From Rubrivivax sp. (GTDB lineage Bacteria; Pseudomonadota; Gammaproteobacteria; Burkholderiales; Burkholderiaceae_C), in assembly GCA_016707445.1 (NCBI GenBank), contig JADJHR010000007.1, forward strand, positions 62,001-126,000: a stretch of DNA of 64,000 nucleotides. The letters are read 5' to 3'. Below, one piece after another: positions 8,802 to 17,198 of this stretch (positions are counted from its first letter, which is position 1; every line of letters begins with the position of its first letter). The notes under the pieces are model-generated. The model did no database searches. It was given only the letters and a program-made list of their open reading frames with translations, and was not told the origin of the DNA. A program made the translations under genes and the position numbers.

Positions 8802-8816
8802 AAGGTCGTTTGAGGC

Positions 8817-9713
8817 TCAACCCGGCTGCAAGCCTTCGCGAACCGTGGGGTAGTGCAGTTGCAGGCGCAGGTCCTGTTGCAAGCGGCGGTTGACGAGCCG
8901 GCGCGACTCGCTCATGAAACTGAACTGCATCGGCGGCAGCGTGCGCTGTGCGTCGGCACGGCTGATGCGCGGCGGCGGCGGCAGGCCGTTGATTGCGGCC
9001 GCGAGGTCGAAGTAGTCGCCCATGCGCATCTCGGTGTCATCGCTGGCGTGCAGCACCCGCTGCGGCATGCCGCGCAGCAGCGCGGCCACGCAGATGCGCG
9101 CCAGGTCGTCGGCGTGGATGTGGTTGGTGTAGACGTCGTCGGCCGCATCCAGCACCGGCGCCGTGCGCAGCAAACGTTCCCGCGGGTTGCCGCCCGTGCG
9201 GTCGAGCGCATAGATGCCCGGCACGCGCAGGATGGTCACCGCCAGCCTGCTGCGCCGGCCCCACCAGCGCAGCACGGTCTCGGCGTCGACGCGGCGTCGG
9301 GCACGGTCGGTGCCCGGGTTGACCGGCCGCGTCTCGTCGAAGCGCTGGCCCTGGCAATCGCCGTAGACGCCGCTGGTGCTGGCGTAGACCAGACGGCGCA
9401 CCCGGCCGCCGCGTGCCAGCGCCTGCACCAGGTGCCGAGTGCGCAGGTCCAGCAGCCCTGCAGCCGGCGGCGGCGCCAGGTGCAGCACATGGTCGGCCAG
9501 GCCCGCCAGCCGGCCCAGGGTGCCGCACTCATCCAGGTTGCCCAGCAGCGGCACAGCACCGGCATCGCGCAACAGGGGCGCGCGTTCGGGCGACGAACTC
9601 AGCGCCAGCACACGCCAGCGTGGCCGCAGCAGTCGCAGCACCCGCAGCCCGATGTCACCACAACCGACGATCAGCAGGGTCGGTCTGCGCAATGGCATTC
9701 CAGGGTAGGTCAT
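8817..9713 (-). CDS. NAD(P)-dependent epimerase/dehydratase-like SDR protein
   Basis: A 298-residue atypical short-chain dehydrogenase-fold protein. The Rossmann nucleotide loop is GCGDIGLR near the N-terminus and the YASTSGVYGD block marks the active-site Ser and Tyr region. The usual YxxxK lysine is not seen at its standard place, so catalytic activity is uncertain. The TNHIHADDLARI segment resembles extended SDRs related to YeeZ-type proteins. Start candidates are 9737, 9713 and 9698; 9713 (MTYPGMP) is chosen because it leaves a short lead to the Rossmann strand. It is divergent from the ferredoxin-reductase gene. Confidence 0.8.
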   Translation of the reverse strand: MTYPGMPLRRPTLLIVGCGDIGLRVLRLLRPRWRVLALSSSPERAPLLRDAGAVPLLGNLDECGTLGRLAGLADHVLHLAPPPAAGLLDLRTRHLVQALARGGRVRRLVYASTSGVYGDCQGQRFDETRPVNPGTDRARRRVDAETVLRWWGRRSRLAVTILRVPGIYALDRTGGNPRERLLRTAPVLDAADDVYTNHIHADDLARICVAALLRGMPQRVLHASDDTEMRMGDYFDLAAAINGLPPPPRISRADAQRTLPPMQFSFMSESRRLVNRRLQQDLRLQLHYPTVREGLQPG

Positions 9714-9773
9714 GACGACATCGAGGCACGGGCACAATCCCGTTCATCAGTTTAGTTTGCCCTTAGACGGGGC

Positions 9774-10847
9774 ATGCATGCAGGGCCTGCCGTGACGTTT
9801 CAAATCAGTCTGAAGCCTTCGGGGCGAGAGTTCGAGGTCGACCGCGACGAACCCATCCTGGCCGCGGCCATCCGGCAGGGCGTGGGCCTGCCCTACGGCT
9901 GCCGCGACGGCGCCTGCGGCTCGTGCAAGAGCCGTTTGCTCGAAGGCCGGGTCATCCACGGTGCGCACCAGCTGAAGGCGCTGAGCGCGGCCGAAGAAGA
10001 CGCCGGCTTGATCCTGACCTGTTGCGCCACCCCGCAGACCGACTGCGTGGTCGAGGCGCGCACCGTGCCCGGCGCCGGTGAGTACCCGGTGCTGAAGATG
10101 CCCAGTCGGGTCATCAGCATCGAGCGAGCCGCGCCCGACGTGGTGGTGCTGCGCATGCAACTGCCGGCCAACCAGAACTTCCAATACCGGGCCGGCCAGT
10201 ACATCGAGTTCATCCTGCGCGATGGCGCACGGCGCAGCTACAGCATGGCCAATGCACCGCACCGGCTGGGGTCACCGCCCGCGATCGAACTGCACCTGCG
10301 CCACATGCCGGGTGGCAAGTTCACCGACAGCGTGTTCAGCACGCTCAAGGAGAAGGACATCCTGCGCATGGAAGGGCCGTTCGGCAGCTTCTTCCTGCGC
10401 GAGGACAGCGACAAGCCGCTCATCCTGCTGGCCAGCGGTACCGGCTTTGCGCCGATCCAGGCCTTGATCGAACATCTGCAGGCCAAGGACAACCACCGCC
10501 CGGTGGTGCTGTACTGGGGCTGCCGCCGCAAGGCCGATCTTTACCGCCACGACTGGTGCCAGCAGCAGGCTGCCAGCAGCCCCTGGCTGCGTTACGTGCC
10601 GGTCTTGTCCGAACCGGCCGCAGACGATGGCTGGGACGGCCGCGCCGGTTTTGTGCACCACGCCGTGATGGCCGACTGGCCCGATCTGTCGCGCCACGAG
10701 GTGTACGCCTGCGGTACACCGGTGATGGTCGATTCGGCGCAACGTGACTTCATGGCTCGCTGCGCGCTCCCCGCCGAGGCTTTCTTCGCCGACTCGTTCG
10801 TCTCCGAGGCCGACAAGCACCCGGCAAGGGTCACCCAGGACGCCTGA
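9774..10847 (+). CDS. 2Fe-2S ferredoxin-type NAD(P)H-dependent oxidoreductase
   Basis: A single-chain electron-transfer flavoprotein of 351-357 residues. Order of domains: plant-type 2Fe-2S ferredoxin (CRDGACGSC, distal Cys in LTCCA), an FAD-binding beta barrel (RSYSMAN, the FAD-binding RxYSxAN motif), then an NAD(P) domain (LASGTGFAPIQ, YACGTP). Homologues in Burkholderiales are usually labelled CDP-6-deoxy-delta-3,4-glucoseen reductase, but no CDP-sugar genes are nearby, so the real partner is unknown. A start at GTG 9792 (MTFQISL) matches the family N-terminus better than ATG 9774; both are in frame. Confidence 0.87.
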   Translation: MHAGPAVTFQISLKPSGREFEVDRDEPILAAAIRQGVGLPYGCRDGACGSCKSRLLEGRVIHGAHQLKALSAAEEDAGLILTCCATPQTDCVVEARTVPGAGEYPVLKMPSRVISIERAAPDVVVLRMQLPANQNFQYRAGQYIEFILRDGARRSYSMANAPHRLGSPPAIELHLRHMPGGKFTDSVFSTLKEKDILRMEGPFGSFFLREDSDKPLILLASGTGFAPIQALIEHLQAKDNHRPVVLYWGCRRKADLYRHDWCQQQAASSPWLRYVPVLSEPAADDGWDGRAGFVHHAVMADWPDLSRHEVYACGTPVMVDSAQRDFMARCALPAEAFFADSFVSEADKHPARVTQDA

Positions 10848-11003
10848 CGGCGCGCGCACCACTTGCGCCGGGCACAACCTGCGGCGTGCAGCATGCGGTG
10901 AATTTCCAGGTTGCTCGGCCCGCGAATCACGGCGACCCAGGCTAGCATGGCGGCCCCAGGCGCATGCCGTCGGGGCCCCTTCACCAACCCCGAGGTTTTC
11001 ACG

Positions 11004-11513
11004 ATGACCCGCAGCCGAACCCTCCTGATGAGCACCGCCATCGCCTTGGCCACCTTGAGTCTGACGGCCTGTCAGTCCACCGGCAGCAGGACCCCGTCCG
11101 CCAGCACCCCATCGGCCCCGGCCCCGGCAAGCCGCACGCCTGCGGGCATGAACGATCGTGGTGACGTGGTCGACGCGTCCAAGGTCGAGGCCGGCAGCGG
11201 TCAGAAGGTCAAGGGGCTCGGCGACTGGGAAGGCGAAATCACCGGCAGGCCGGCGCCGGGCTCCAGATTCACGCGCTTGCAGATCGGCATGAGCCGCCAG
11301 CAGGTGCTCGACATTGCGGGCCAGCCCACCGATCAGGGCGCCTACGTCACCGGCAAGGCCTTCATTCCGTTCTTCTTCGGAAGTGACCGCTATCGGCACG
11401 AGTTGACCTACAAGGGCCAGGGCCGCCTGGTCTTTGCCGGCTCAGGCGGCTTCGACTCGAATGCGCACCTGATCTGGATCATCCACAGCGCCAACGAGAG
11501 CGGCTACCGCTGA
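11004..11513 (+). CDS. Putative outer-membrane lipoprotein with SmpA/BamE-like segment
   Basis: A 169-residue secreted protein. A hydrophobic signal peptide ends in the lipobox LTAC (cysteine about residue 23), followed by a Ser/Pro/Ala-rich linker. The region FTRLQIGMSRQQVLDIAGQPTDQG resembles the SmpA/OmlA-type motif found in BamE-like lipoproteins, where a short amphipathic turn precedes a G-x-P. I read this as resemblance, not proof. ATG 11004 is preceded by GAGG and begins a proper signal peptide; the longer upstream reading has no signal. It converges on livF. Confidence 0.8.
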   Translation: MTRSRTLLMSTAIALATLSLTACQSTGSRTPSASTPSAPAPASRTPAGMNDRGDVVDASKVEAGSGQKVKGLGDWEGEITGRPAPGSRFTRLQIGMSRQQVLDIAGQPTDQGAYVTGKAFIPFFFGSDRYRHELTYKGQGRLVFAGSGGFDSNAHLIWIIHSANESGYR

Positions 11514-11558
11514 TCCGGGTGCGACGCTGCAGACCTCGCGGGCCGGCAGCGCGGCTGC

Positions 11559-12272
11559 TCATTCACCCAGGTAGGCCGCTCGCACCCGCGGGTCTCGCAG
11601 CAGCGCCTTGGCCTCACCTGACATCGTGACTTCGCCTGAATCCATCACGTAGCCGCGGTCGGCCAGGCCGAGCGCGCGGCTGGCGTTCTGCTCGACCAGC
11701 AGGATGGTCGTGCCGCGGCCGTGGATGTCGGCCACGACCTCGAAGATCTTGTCGACCATGATCGGCGACAGGCCCATCGACGGCTCGTCGAGCAGCAGCA
11801 CCTTGGGCCTGGCCATCAGCGCACGGCCCATCGCCAGCATCTGCTGCTCGCCGCCGCTCATCGTGCCCGCGAGCTGCTTGCGCCGCTCCTTCAGGCGCGG
11901 AAAGATCGCGAACACCTTGTCGATGTCGTCGTCGATCTCGTTGTCGTTGCGCACGAAGGCGCCCATCTGCAGGTTCTCGGTGATGGTCATGCGGGCGAAG
12001 GTGCCGCGCCCTTCGGGCACCATCACCAGCCCCTGGCGCACCAGCTCCCAGGCGCCCTGCCCCTTGATCGACTTGCCCAGGAACTCGATCTCGCCCGCGG
12101 CCACCGGCTGCGTGCCGGTGATGGCCTTCAGCGTGGTGGTCTTGCCCGCGCCGTTGGCGCCGATCAGGCTGACCAGCTCGCCCTGTCCGACCTCGAAGCT
12201 CACACCCTTGACGGCCTGGATGCCGCCATAGGCCACCTTGAGAGCACTGACCTTCAGCATCGTGGTCGTCAT
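11559..12272 (-). CDS. livF: Branched-chain amino acid ABC transporter, ATPase LivF
   Basis: A 237-residue ABC ATPase of the hydrophobic amino acid uptake family. It shows Walker A GANGAGKTT, the LSGGQ-type signature MSGGEQQ, Walker B VLLLDEPSMGL and the switch histidine region LLVEQN. It forms the ATPase pair with LivG. The start ATG overlaps the livG stop (ATGA). It is the last gene of the livHMGF operon. No periplasmic binding protein (livK/livJ) lies in the cluster, so substrate recognition must be supplied elsewhere. Confidence 0.93.
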   Translation of the reverse strand: MTTTMLKVSALKVAYGGIQAVKGVSFEVGQGELVSLIGANGAGKTTTLKAITGTQPVAAGEIEFLGKSIKGQGAWELVRQGLVMVPEGRGTFARMTITENLQMGAFVRNDNEIDDDIDKVFAIFPRLKERRKQLAGTMSGGEQQMLAMGRALMARPKVLLLDEPSMGLSPIMVDKIFEVVADIHGRGTTILLVEQNASRALGLADRGYVMDSGEVTMSGEAKALLRDPRVRAAYLGE

Positions 12273-13042
12273 CAGTGCGCTCCCGTGCCGAGGTAGGCCT
12301 CGATCACCTTCTCGTTCTTCTGCACTTCGGCCGGTGTCCCTTCGGCAATCTGCTTGCCGTAGTCGAGCACGGTGACGCGGTCGCACAGGCCCATCACCAG
12401 CTTGACGTCGTGCTCGATCAGCAGGATGGTGCGGCCGTCGTTGCGGATGCGGTCGATCAGCTCGCGCAGCACCACCTTCTCGGTGGCGTTCATGCCGGCG
12501 GCGGGCTCGTCCAGCGCGATCAGCTTGGGGTCGGTGGCCAGCGCACGGGCGATCTCCAGCCGACGCTGGTCGCCGTAGCTCAGCGTGCGCGCCTTGTAAT
12601 CGGCGTAGTTGCCGATGCCGACGTAGTCCAGCAGCTCTTGCGCGCGCGTCGCGATCGCGGCTTCCTCGCTCTTGAAACCCGGGGTTCGGAACACTGCTCC
12701 CAGCAAGCCTGAGCGCGTGCGCACATGGCGCCCGACCATCACGTTCTCCAGCGCCGTCATCTCGGAAAAGAGGCGGATGTTCTGAAACGTGCGCGCGATG
12801 CCGGCCTTGGCCACCTCGTGCACGGCAGCCGGCTTGTAGGGCTCGCCGCCGAGCTCGAAGCTTCCGCCGTCGGGGATGTACAGGCCCGTGATGACGTTGA
12901 AGAAGGTGGTCTTGCCGGCGCCGTTGGGGCCGATCAGGCCGTAGACCTGGCCGGCATCGATGGTGATGCCGACGTCGGACAGCGCCTGCAAGCCGCCGAA
13001 TCGCTTGCTGACGCCTTGTACGTTGAGTACCGCTGCGGTCAT
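12272..13042 (-). CDS. livG: Branched-chain amino acid ABC transporter, ATPase LivG
   Basis: The second ATPase of the transporter, 256 residues. Walker A is GPNGAGKTT and Walker B LIALDEPAAGMN. The signature is the LSYGDQRRLE form characteristic of LivG. ATG 13042 has GAGGAAGG at good distance; an in-frame ATG at 13087 lies within the end of livM and is unlikely. It overlaps livF and follows livM by 13 bases. The ATPase works with LivF on the cytoplasmic side of the LivH/LivM permease. Confidence 0.93.
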   Translation of the reverse strand: MTAAVLNVQGVSKRFGGLQALSDVGITIDAGQVYGLIGPNGAGKTTFFNVITGLYIPDGGSFELGGEPYKPAAVHEVAKAGIARTFQNIRLFSEMTALENVMVGRHVRTRSGLLGAVFRTPGFKSEEAAIATRAQELLDYVGIGNYADYKARTLSYGDQRRLEIARALATDPKLIALDEPAAGMNATEKVVLRELIDRIRNDGRTILLIEHDVKLVMGLCDRVTVLDYGKQIAEGTPAEVQKNEKVIEAYLGTGAH

Positions 13043-13055
13043 GTCACGCCCTTCC

Positions 13056-14135
13056 TCAGCGGGTGGCCGCAGGTGCGGCCTTGCCATGCTCGGGCGATGG
13101 CCACAGGCCGCGCGGACGCAGCAGCATGATGCCGATCATCGCCAGTGCGATCAGCAGCTGGCGCAGGATCGACGCATCCAGTCGGCCGTCGGTCATGGAC
13201 TGCAGCGGGCCGGCCACGTAGCGCAGCACCTCGGGCAGCGCCGACAGCATCACCGCGCCCAGGATCACGCCGGGGATGTGGCCCAGCCCGCCGAGCACGA
13301 TCATCGCAACGATCATGATGCTTTCCTGCAGGCTGAACGACTCTGGCGAGACGAAGCCCTGGAAGGCCGCGAACATCGCACCCGACACACCGCCGAAGGT
13401 GGCGCCCATGCCGAAGGCCAGCAGCTTCATGTTGCGCGTGTTGATGCCCATCGCCTTGGCGGCGATCTCGTCCTCGCGGATCGCCATCCAGGCACGGCCA
13501 ATGCGCGACAGCTCCAACCGATGGCAGATGACGACACTGCCAACCACCAGCGCCAGAAAGATGTAGTAGTACAGCGTCACTGATGGAATCGCGAAACCGC
13601 CGATCTCGATGCCCTTGCCGGCGTTGAAGCCCAGCACGTGCATCGAATCGATGCGGTCCAGCCCGCGCGGGCCATTGGTGATGTTGAGCGGCTGCTCGAG
13701 GTTGTTCAGGAACACGCGGATGATCTCGCCGAAGCCCAGCGTCACGATCGCCAGGTAGTCACCGCGCAGCTTGAGCACCGGGGTGCCCAGCAGCACGCCG
13801 GCCAGCCCGGCCAGGGCCGCGGCCAGCGGCACCACCACGACGAACGGCGCATGCAGGCCCTCAGGAAACAACTGCGCGATCCACTCGAAGTTCTCGGTCA
13901 GGTGCGGTGACGCCAGCAAGGCGTACATGTAGGCACCGACGGCGTAGAAGGCCACGTAGCCCAGGTCGAGCAGGCCGGCATAGCCGACCACGATGTTCAG
14001 GCCCAGCGCCAGCAGCACGTACAGCAGCGCCGTCGCCAGGATGCGCACCCACCCGGCACCGAACTGCTGTGCGAACAACGGCAGCGCGATCAGCGCCAGA
14101 CCCGCCAGGACGAAGATGACGATCTTGTTCTTCAT
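13056..14135 (-). CDS. livM: Branched-chain amino acid ABC transporter, permease LivM
   Basis: A 359-residue integral membrane permease with about ten hydrophobic segments. The EAA-like cytoplasmic loop (LSRIGRAWMAIREDEIAAKAMGIN) is typical of LivM. Its C-terminus (RGLWPSPEHGKAAPAATR) is a charged tail. ATG 14135 is preceded by GGAGAG and gives MKNKI followed directly by the first membrane segment; the ATG at 14174 would add a hydrophilic tail that overlaps livH. It sits between livH and livG in one operon. Confidence 0.93.
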   Translation of the reverse strand: MKNKIVIFVLAGLALIALPLFAQQFGAGWVRILATALLYVLLALGLNIVVGYAGLLDLGYVAFYAVGAYMYALLASPHLTENFEWIAQLFPEGLHAPFVVVVPLAAALAGLAGVLLGTPVLKLRGDYLAIVTLGFGEIIRVFLNNLEQPLNITNGPRGLDRIDSMHVLGFNAGKGIEIGGFAIPSVTLYYYIFLALVVGSVVICHRLELSRIGRAWMAIREDEIAAKAMGINTRNMKLLAFGMGATFGGVSGAMFAAFQGFVSPESFSLQESIMIVAMIVLGGLGHIPGVILGAVMLSALPEVLRYVAGPLQSMTDGRLDASILRQLLIALAMIGIMLLRPRGLWPSPEHGKAAPAATR

Positions 14136-14148
14136 TCGGCTCTCCAGG

Positions 14149-15072
14149 TCAGGCGCGGTCGGCGACACGTTCACCCAGCAGCCCCTGCGGCCTGAGCGTC
14201 AGCACCAGGATCAGCGCCAGGAAGGCAAAGATGTCGCTGTACTGGCTGCCCAGCACGCCGCCCGTCAGCGCCCCCAGATAGCCGGCACCGATGGCCTCGA
14301 CCAGGCCCAGCACGAGGGCACCCACGACCGCACCGGCCAGGTTGCCGATGCCACCCAGCACCGCGGCCGTGAAGGCCTTCAGCCCGGGCAGGAAGCCCAT
14401 GCTGTGCTGCACGGTGCCGTAGTTGGCGGCCCACATCACGCCGGCCACCGCGGCCAGCGCGGCGCCGATGATGAAGGTGGCCGAGATCACCATGTCCGGA
14501 CGCACGCCCATCAGCGCCGCCACGCGCGGGTTCTCGGCGGTGGCGCGCATGGCGCGGCCCAGCTTGGTGCGGTTCACCAGGTACATCAGGGCGGCCAGGA
14601 TCGCCACCGTCAGGCCCAGGATCAGGCACTGCGTGACACTGATGACCGGGCCACCGAGGTTGATCGGGTCGGTCGGCAGCAGCAGCGGAAATGGCTTGGG
14701 ATTGGGCTTCCAGATGATCATGGCCAGCGTCTGCAGCAGCAGGCTCATGCCCATCGCGGTGATCAGCGGCGCCAGGCGGGGCGCATTGCGCAAGGGCCGA
14801 TAGGCCAGCTTCTCGACCGCAAAATTCAGCACCGAGCAGACCACGATGGCTGCCAGCAGCGAGATCAGCAGCATCAGCCACCCTGGCATGCCGCTGCCAG
14901 CCAGCATCGACACGACTGTCCAGCTGGTCAGGGCGCCGACCATCAACACCTCGCCATGCGCGAAGTTGATCAGGTTGATGATGCCGTAGACCATCGTGTA
15001 GCCCAGGGCCACCAGCGCGTACATGCTGCCCAGCACCAGACCGTTGATGATCTGCTGAAAGAAGGTTTCCAT
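14149..15072 (-). CDS. livH: Branched-chain amino acid ABC transporter, permease LivH
   Basis: The partner permease, 307 residues and about eight membrane segments. The N-terminus METFFQQIINGLVLGSMYAL is the standard LivH start. The cytoplasmic loop RTKLGRAMRATAENPRVAAL and the GVMWAANYG segment match the family. ATG 15072 has AGGAG upstream; the longer in-frame start at 15150 adds a non-hydrophobic stretch and is rejected. The 187 bases between livH and the rarA stop hold the likely operon promoter, but I could not assign its elements. Confidence 0.93.
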   Translation of the reverse strand: METFFQQIINGLVLGSMYALVALGYTMVYGIINLINFAHGEVLMVGALTSWTVVSMLAGSGMPGWLMLLISLLAAIVVCSVLNFAVEKLAYRPLRNAPRLAPLITAMGMSLLLQTLAMIIWKPNPKPFPLLLPTDPINLGGPVISVTQCLILGLTVAILAALMYLVNRTKLGRAMRATAENPRVAALMGVRPDMVISATFIIGAALAAVAGVMWAANYGTVQHSMGFLPGLKAFTAAVLGGIGNLAGAVVGALVLGLVEAIGAGYLGALTGGVLGSQYSDIFAFLALILVLTLRPQGLLGERVADRA

Positions 15073-15259
15073 CGAGAGCGTCTCCTGTCGCCATGAGGCC
15101 GGCACACGGTGCATCGAACGTGCGATCGGATGGCTTGTTGTCCCAGGCACGAACCGGTCCAGATTCGCCTTGGGCGGCGCATTGTAGAAGTGCGATTTGC
15201 CGCCAAGCGGGCGGAGTTTCCCGCTCGACAGCGGCGGTGCATGCGGTCATAGCCGCCAA

Positions 15260-16546
15260 TCAGCTCGATGGCTTGGCGGCCCGGTTCAGCGACCGAAGTT
15301 CGGCCAGGCGCTCGCCGATGCGCAACTCCAGGCCGCGTGGCTGCGGCTCGTAGAAATGGCGCTGGGGCACGCCGTCAGGCAGATAGGTCTCGCCGGCGGC
15401 AAATGCGCCGGGCTCGTCGTGCGCATAGCGGTAGCCCTGACCCGCCCCAAGCTGCTTCATCAGGCGCGTCGGTGCATTGCGCAATCGCTCGGGCACCGGC
15501 CGGCTGCCATCGGCCTTGACCGCAGCACGCACCGCGTTCCACGCCACGTACACCGCATTCGACTTGGCCGCCACGGCAAGATAGACGACGGCCTCGGCAA
15601 TCGCGAGTTCGCCTTCCGGCGAGCCCAGGCGCTCGTAGACCTCGCAGGCATCGAGCGCGATGCGCAAGGCGCGCGGGTCGGCGAGGCCGATGTCTTCGCT
15701 GGCCATGCGCAGCACGCGTCTTGCCAGGTAGCGCGGATCGGCACCGCCATCGAGCATGCGCGCCAGCCAGTACAGCGCCGCGTCGGGGTCGGACCCGCGC
15801 ACCGCCTTGTGCAGCGCCGAGATGCTGTCGTAGAACTGGTCGCCGCCCTTGTCGTAGCGGCGCAGCAGTTCGCCCAGCGTGCGCTCCAGTGCGGGCTCGT
15901 CGAGTTCGGCCACGGGGCCGGCCAGTTCGACCAGGCTCTCGTAGGCGTTGAGCAGGCGGCGCGCGTCGCCGTCGGCATGGGCGACCAGCCGCGCCTGTGC
16001 CGCAGCGGTCATCGGCGGCGCCTGCAGTTCCGCCCGCGCACGGTCGAGCAGCCGCCCCAGGTCAGCGTCGTCCAGCGCCTTCAGCACATGCACGGTGGCG
16101 CGCGACAGCAGGGCCGAATTGACCTCGAAAGACGGGTTCTCGGTGGTGGCGCCGATGAAGGTGAACAAACCCGATTCGACGTGCGGCAGGAAGGCATCCT
16201 GCTGCGCCTTGTTGAAGCGGTGCACCTCGTCGACGAAGACCAGCGTGCGCCGCCCCAGCTGCGCTTCGCTGCGCGCGCTGTCGACCGCCTCGCGGATGTC
16301 CTTGACGCCGGCCAGCACCGCCGACAAGACGATGAAGCGGGCATCGACCACATGCGCCAGCAGCCGTGCCAACGTGGTCTTGCCCACGCCCGGCGGGCCC
16401 CACAGGATCATCGAATGCACGCGCCCGGTTTCCAGCGCGGCCCGCAGCGGGCGCCCAGCGCCCAGCAGATGCTGCTGCCCGATCACCTCATCCAGTGTGG
16501 CGGGCCGCAGGCGTTCGGCCAGTGGCACGTTCGGCGGCGCCGCCAC
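15260..16546 (-). CDS. rarA: Replication-associated recombination ATPase RarA
   Basis: An AAA+ ATPase of the clamp-loader-like MgsA/RarA family that acts at stalled replication forks. About 428 residues. Visible parts: LAERLRPATLDEVIGQ near the N-terminus, Walker A GPPGVGKTT, Walker B LVFVDEVHRF, sensor 1 GATTENPS, and the C-terminal tetramerisation region (RLGSPEGELAIAEA, HFYEPQPRG-like tail). No ATG fits. GTG 16546 gives the family length and lies 43 bases after lolA; GTG 16528 is the alternative. The reading frame stays open upstream through lolA, which is a shadow, not a fusion. Confidence 0.9.
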   Translation of the reverse strand: MAAPPNVPLAERLRPATLDEVIGQQHLLGAGRPLRAALETGRVHSMILWGPPGVGKTTLARLLAHVVDARFIVLSAVLAGVKDIREAVDSARSEAQLGRRTLVFVDEVHRFNKAQQDAFLPHVESGLFTFIGATTENPSFEVNSALLSRATVHVLKALDDADLGRLLDRARAELQAPPMTAAAQARLVAHADGDARRLLNAYESLVELAGPVAELDEPALERTLGELLRRYDKGGDQFYDSISALHKAVRGSDPDAALYWLARMLDGGADPRYLARRVLRMASEDIGLADPRALRIALDACEVYERLGSPEGELAIAEAVVYLAVAAKSNAVYVAWNAVRAAVKADGSRPVPERLRNAPTRLMKQLGAGQGYRYAHDEPGAFAAGETYLPDGVPQRHFYEPQPRGLELRIGERLAELRSLNRAAKPSS

Positions 16547-16589
16547 CCCGGGGCGCCCCGGCCTGGCCGCATGTCGCCGCAGGTCTGCG

Positions 16590-17198
16590 CTATTGCTCGA
16601 CCAAGTCGGCGCCTGCCGGCGGCACGAACTTGAACCGCTCGGGTGCGACCACGGCATTCGGCGCGAAGCCACTGAACTGCAACAACGAGCGCTGACCGAA
16701 GTTGTCCAGGATTTCCACTGCTGCCAGGTCCTTGCCCTTGAAGCCCACGCGCATGCTCTTGATCGACCCCTCGGTCGCCTTCGGGCTGGCCAGCACCCAG
16801 TCAAGCCCCCCTTGCGCCGGCTGCACGCTGAGCACGAAATCCTGTTCCAGGTTGCCGCCGGCCAGCAGGGCTGCCGGCGTGCTGCCCAGGGCCTGCCCCA
16901 GCTTGCGTGAACTGGCCTGGTTGAGATCGGGGTCGTAGATCCAGACCTTCTGTCCGTCGGCCACGATGAGCTGTTCGAAGGGTTTGCTGTAGGCAAAGCG
17001 GAAGCGGTTCGGGCGCACGAATTCAAAGCTGCCGCTGCTGGTCTTCTTGCGCACACCGTCGACCGAGGTCACGGTCTGCGTGAAGCTGGCGCGACCACTC
17101 ATGACCTCGCGCACGAAGTCGCGCAGCTGGTCGACGGCGTCGGCACCGGCATGCGATGCACCGGCCAGCAGGGCGATGGCAAACAAGAAGTTCTTCAT
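16590..17198 (-). CDS. lolA: Outer-membrane lipoprotein carrier protein LolA
   Basis: A periplasmic chaperone of 202 residues that takes lipoproteins from the LolCDE complex to LolB. A signal peptide ([19 protein letters not shown]) is followed by the LolA fold: the GRASFTQTV strand, [18 protein letters not shown] and [11 protein letters not shown] are all family hallmarks. The start overlaps the ftsK stop by four bases, and rarA follows; ftsK-lolA-rarA is a conserved proteobacterial order. Length is normal. Confidence 0.94.
   Translation of the reverse strand: MKNFLFAIALLAGASHAGADAVDQLRDFVREVMSGRASFTQTVTSVDGVRKKTSSGSFEFVRPNRFRFAYSKPFEQLIVADGQKVWIYDPDLNQASSRKLGQALGSTPAALLAGGNLEQDFVLSVQPAQGGLDWVLASPKATEGSIKSMRVGFKGKDLAAVEILDNFGQRSLLQFSGFAPNAVVAPERFKFVPPAGADLVEQ

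Noticed and set aside
16547..17056. Possible RarA fusion with an extra N-terminal domain
   Set aside because: The extra residues are the alternative frame of lolA; RarA family members start at about this GTG.
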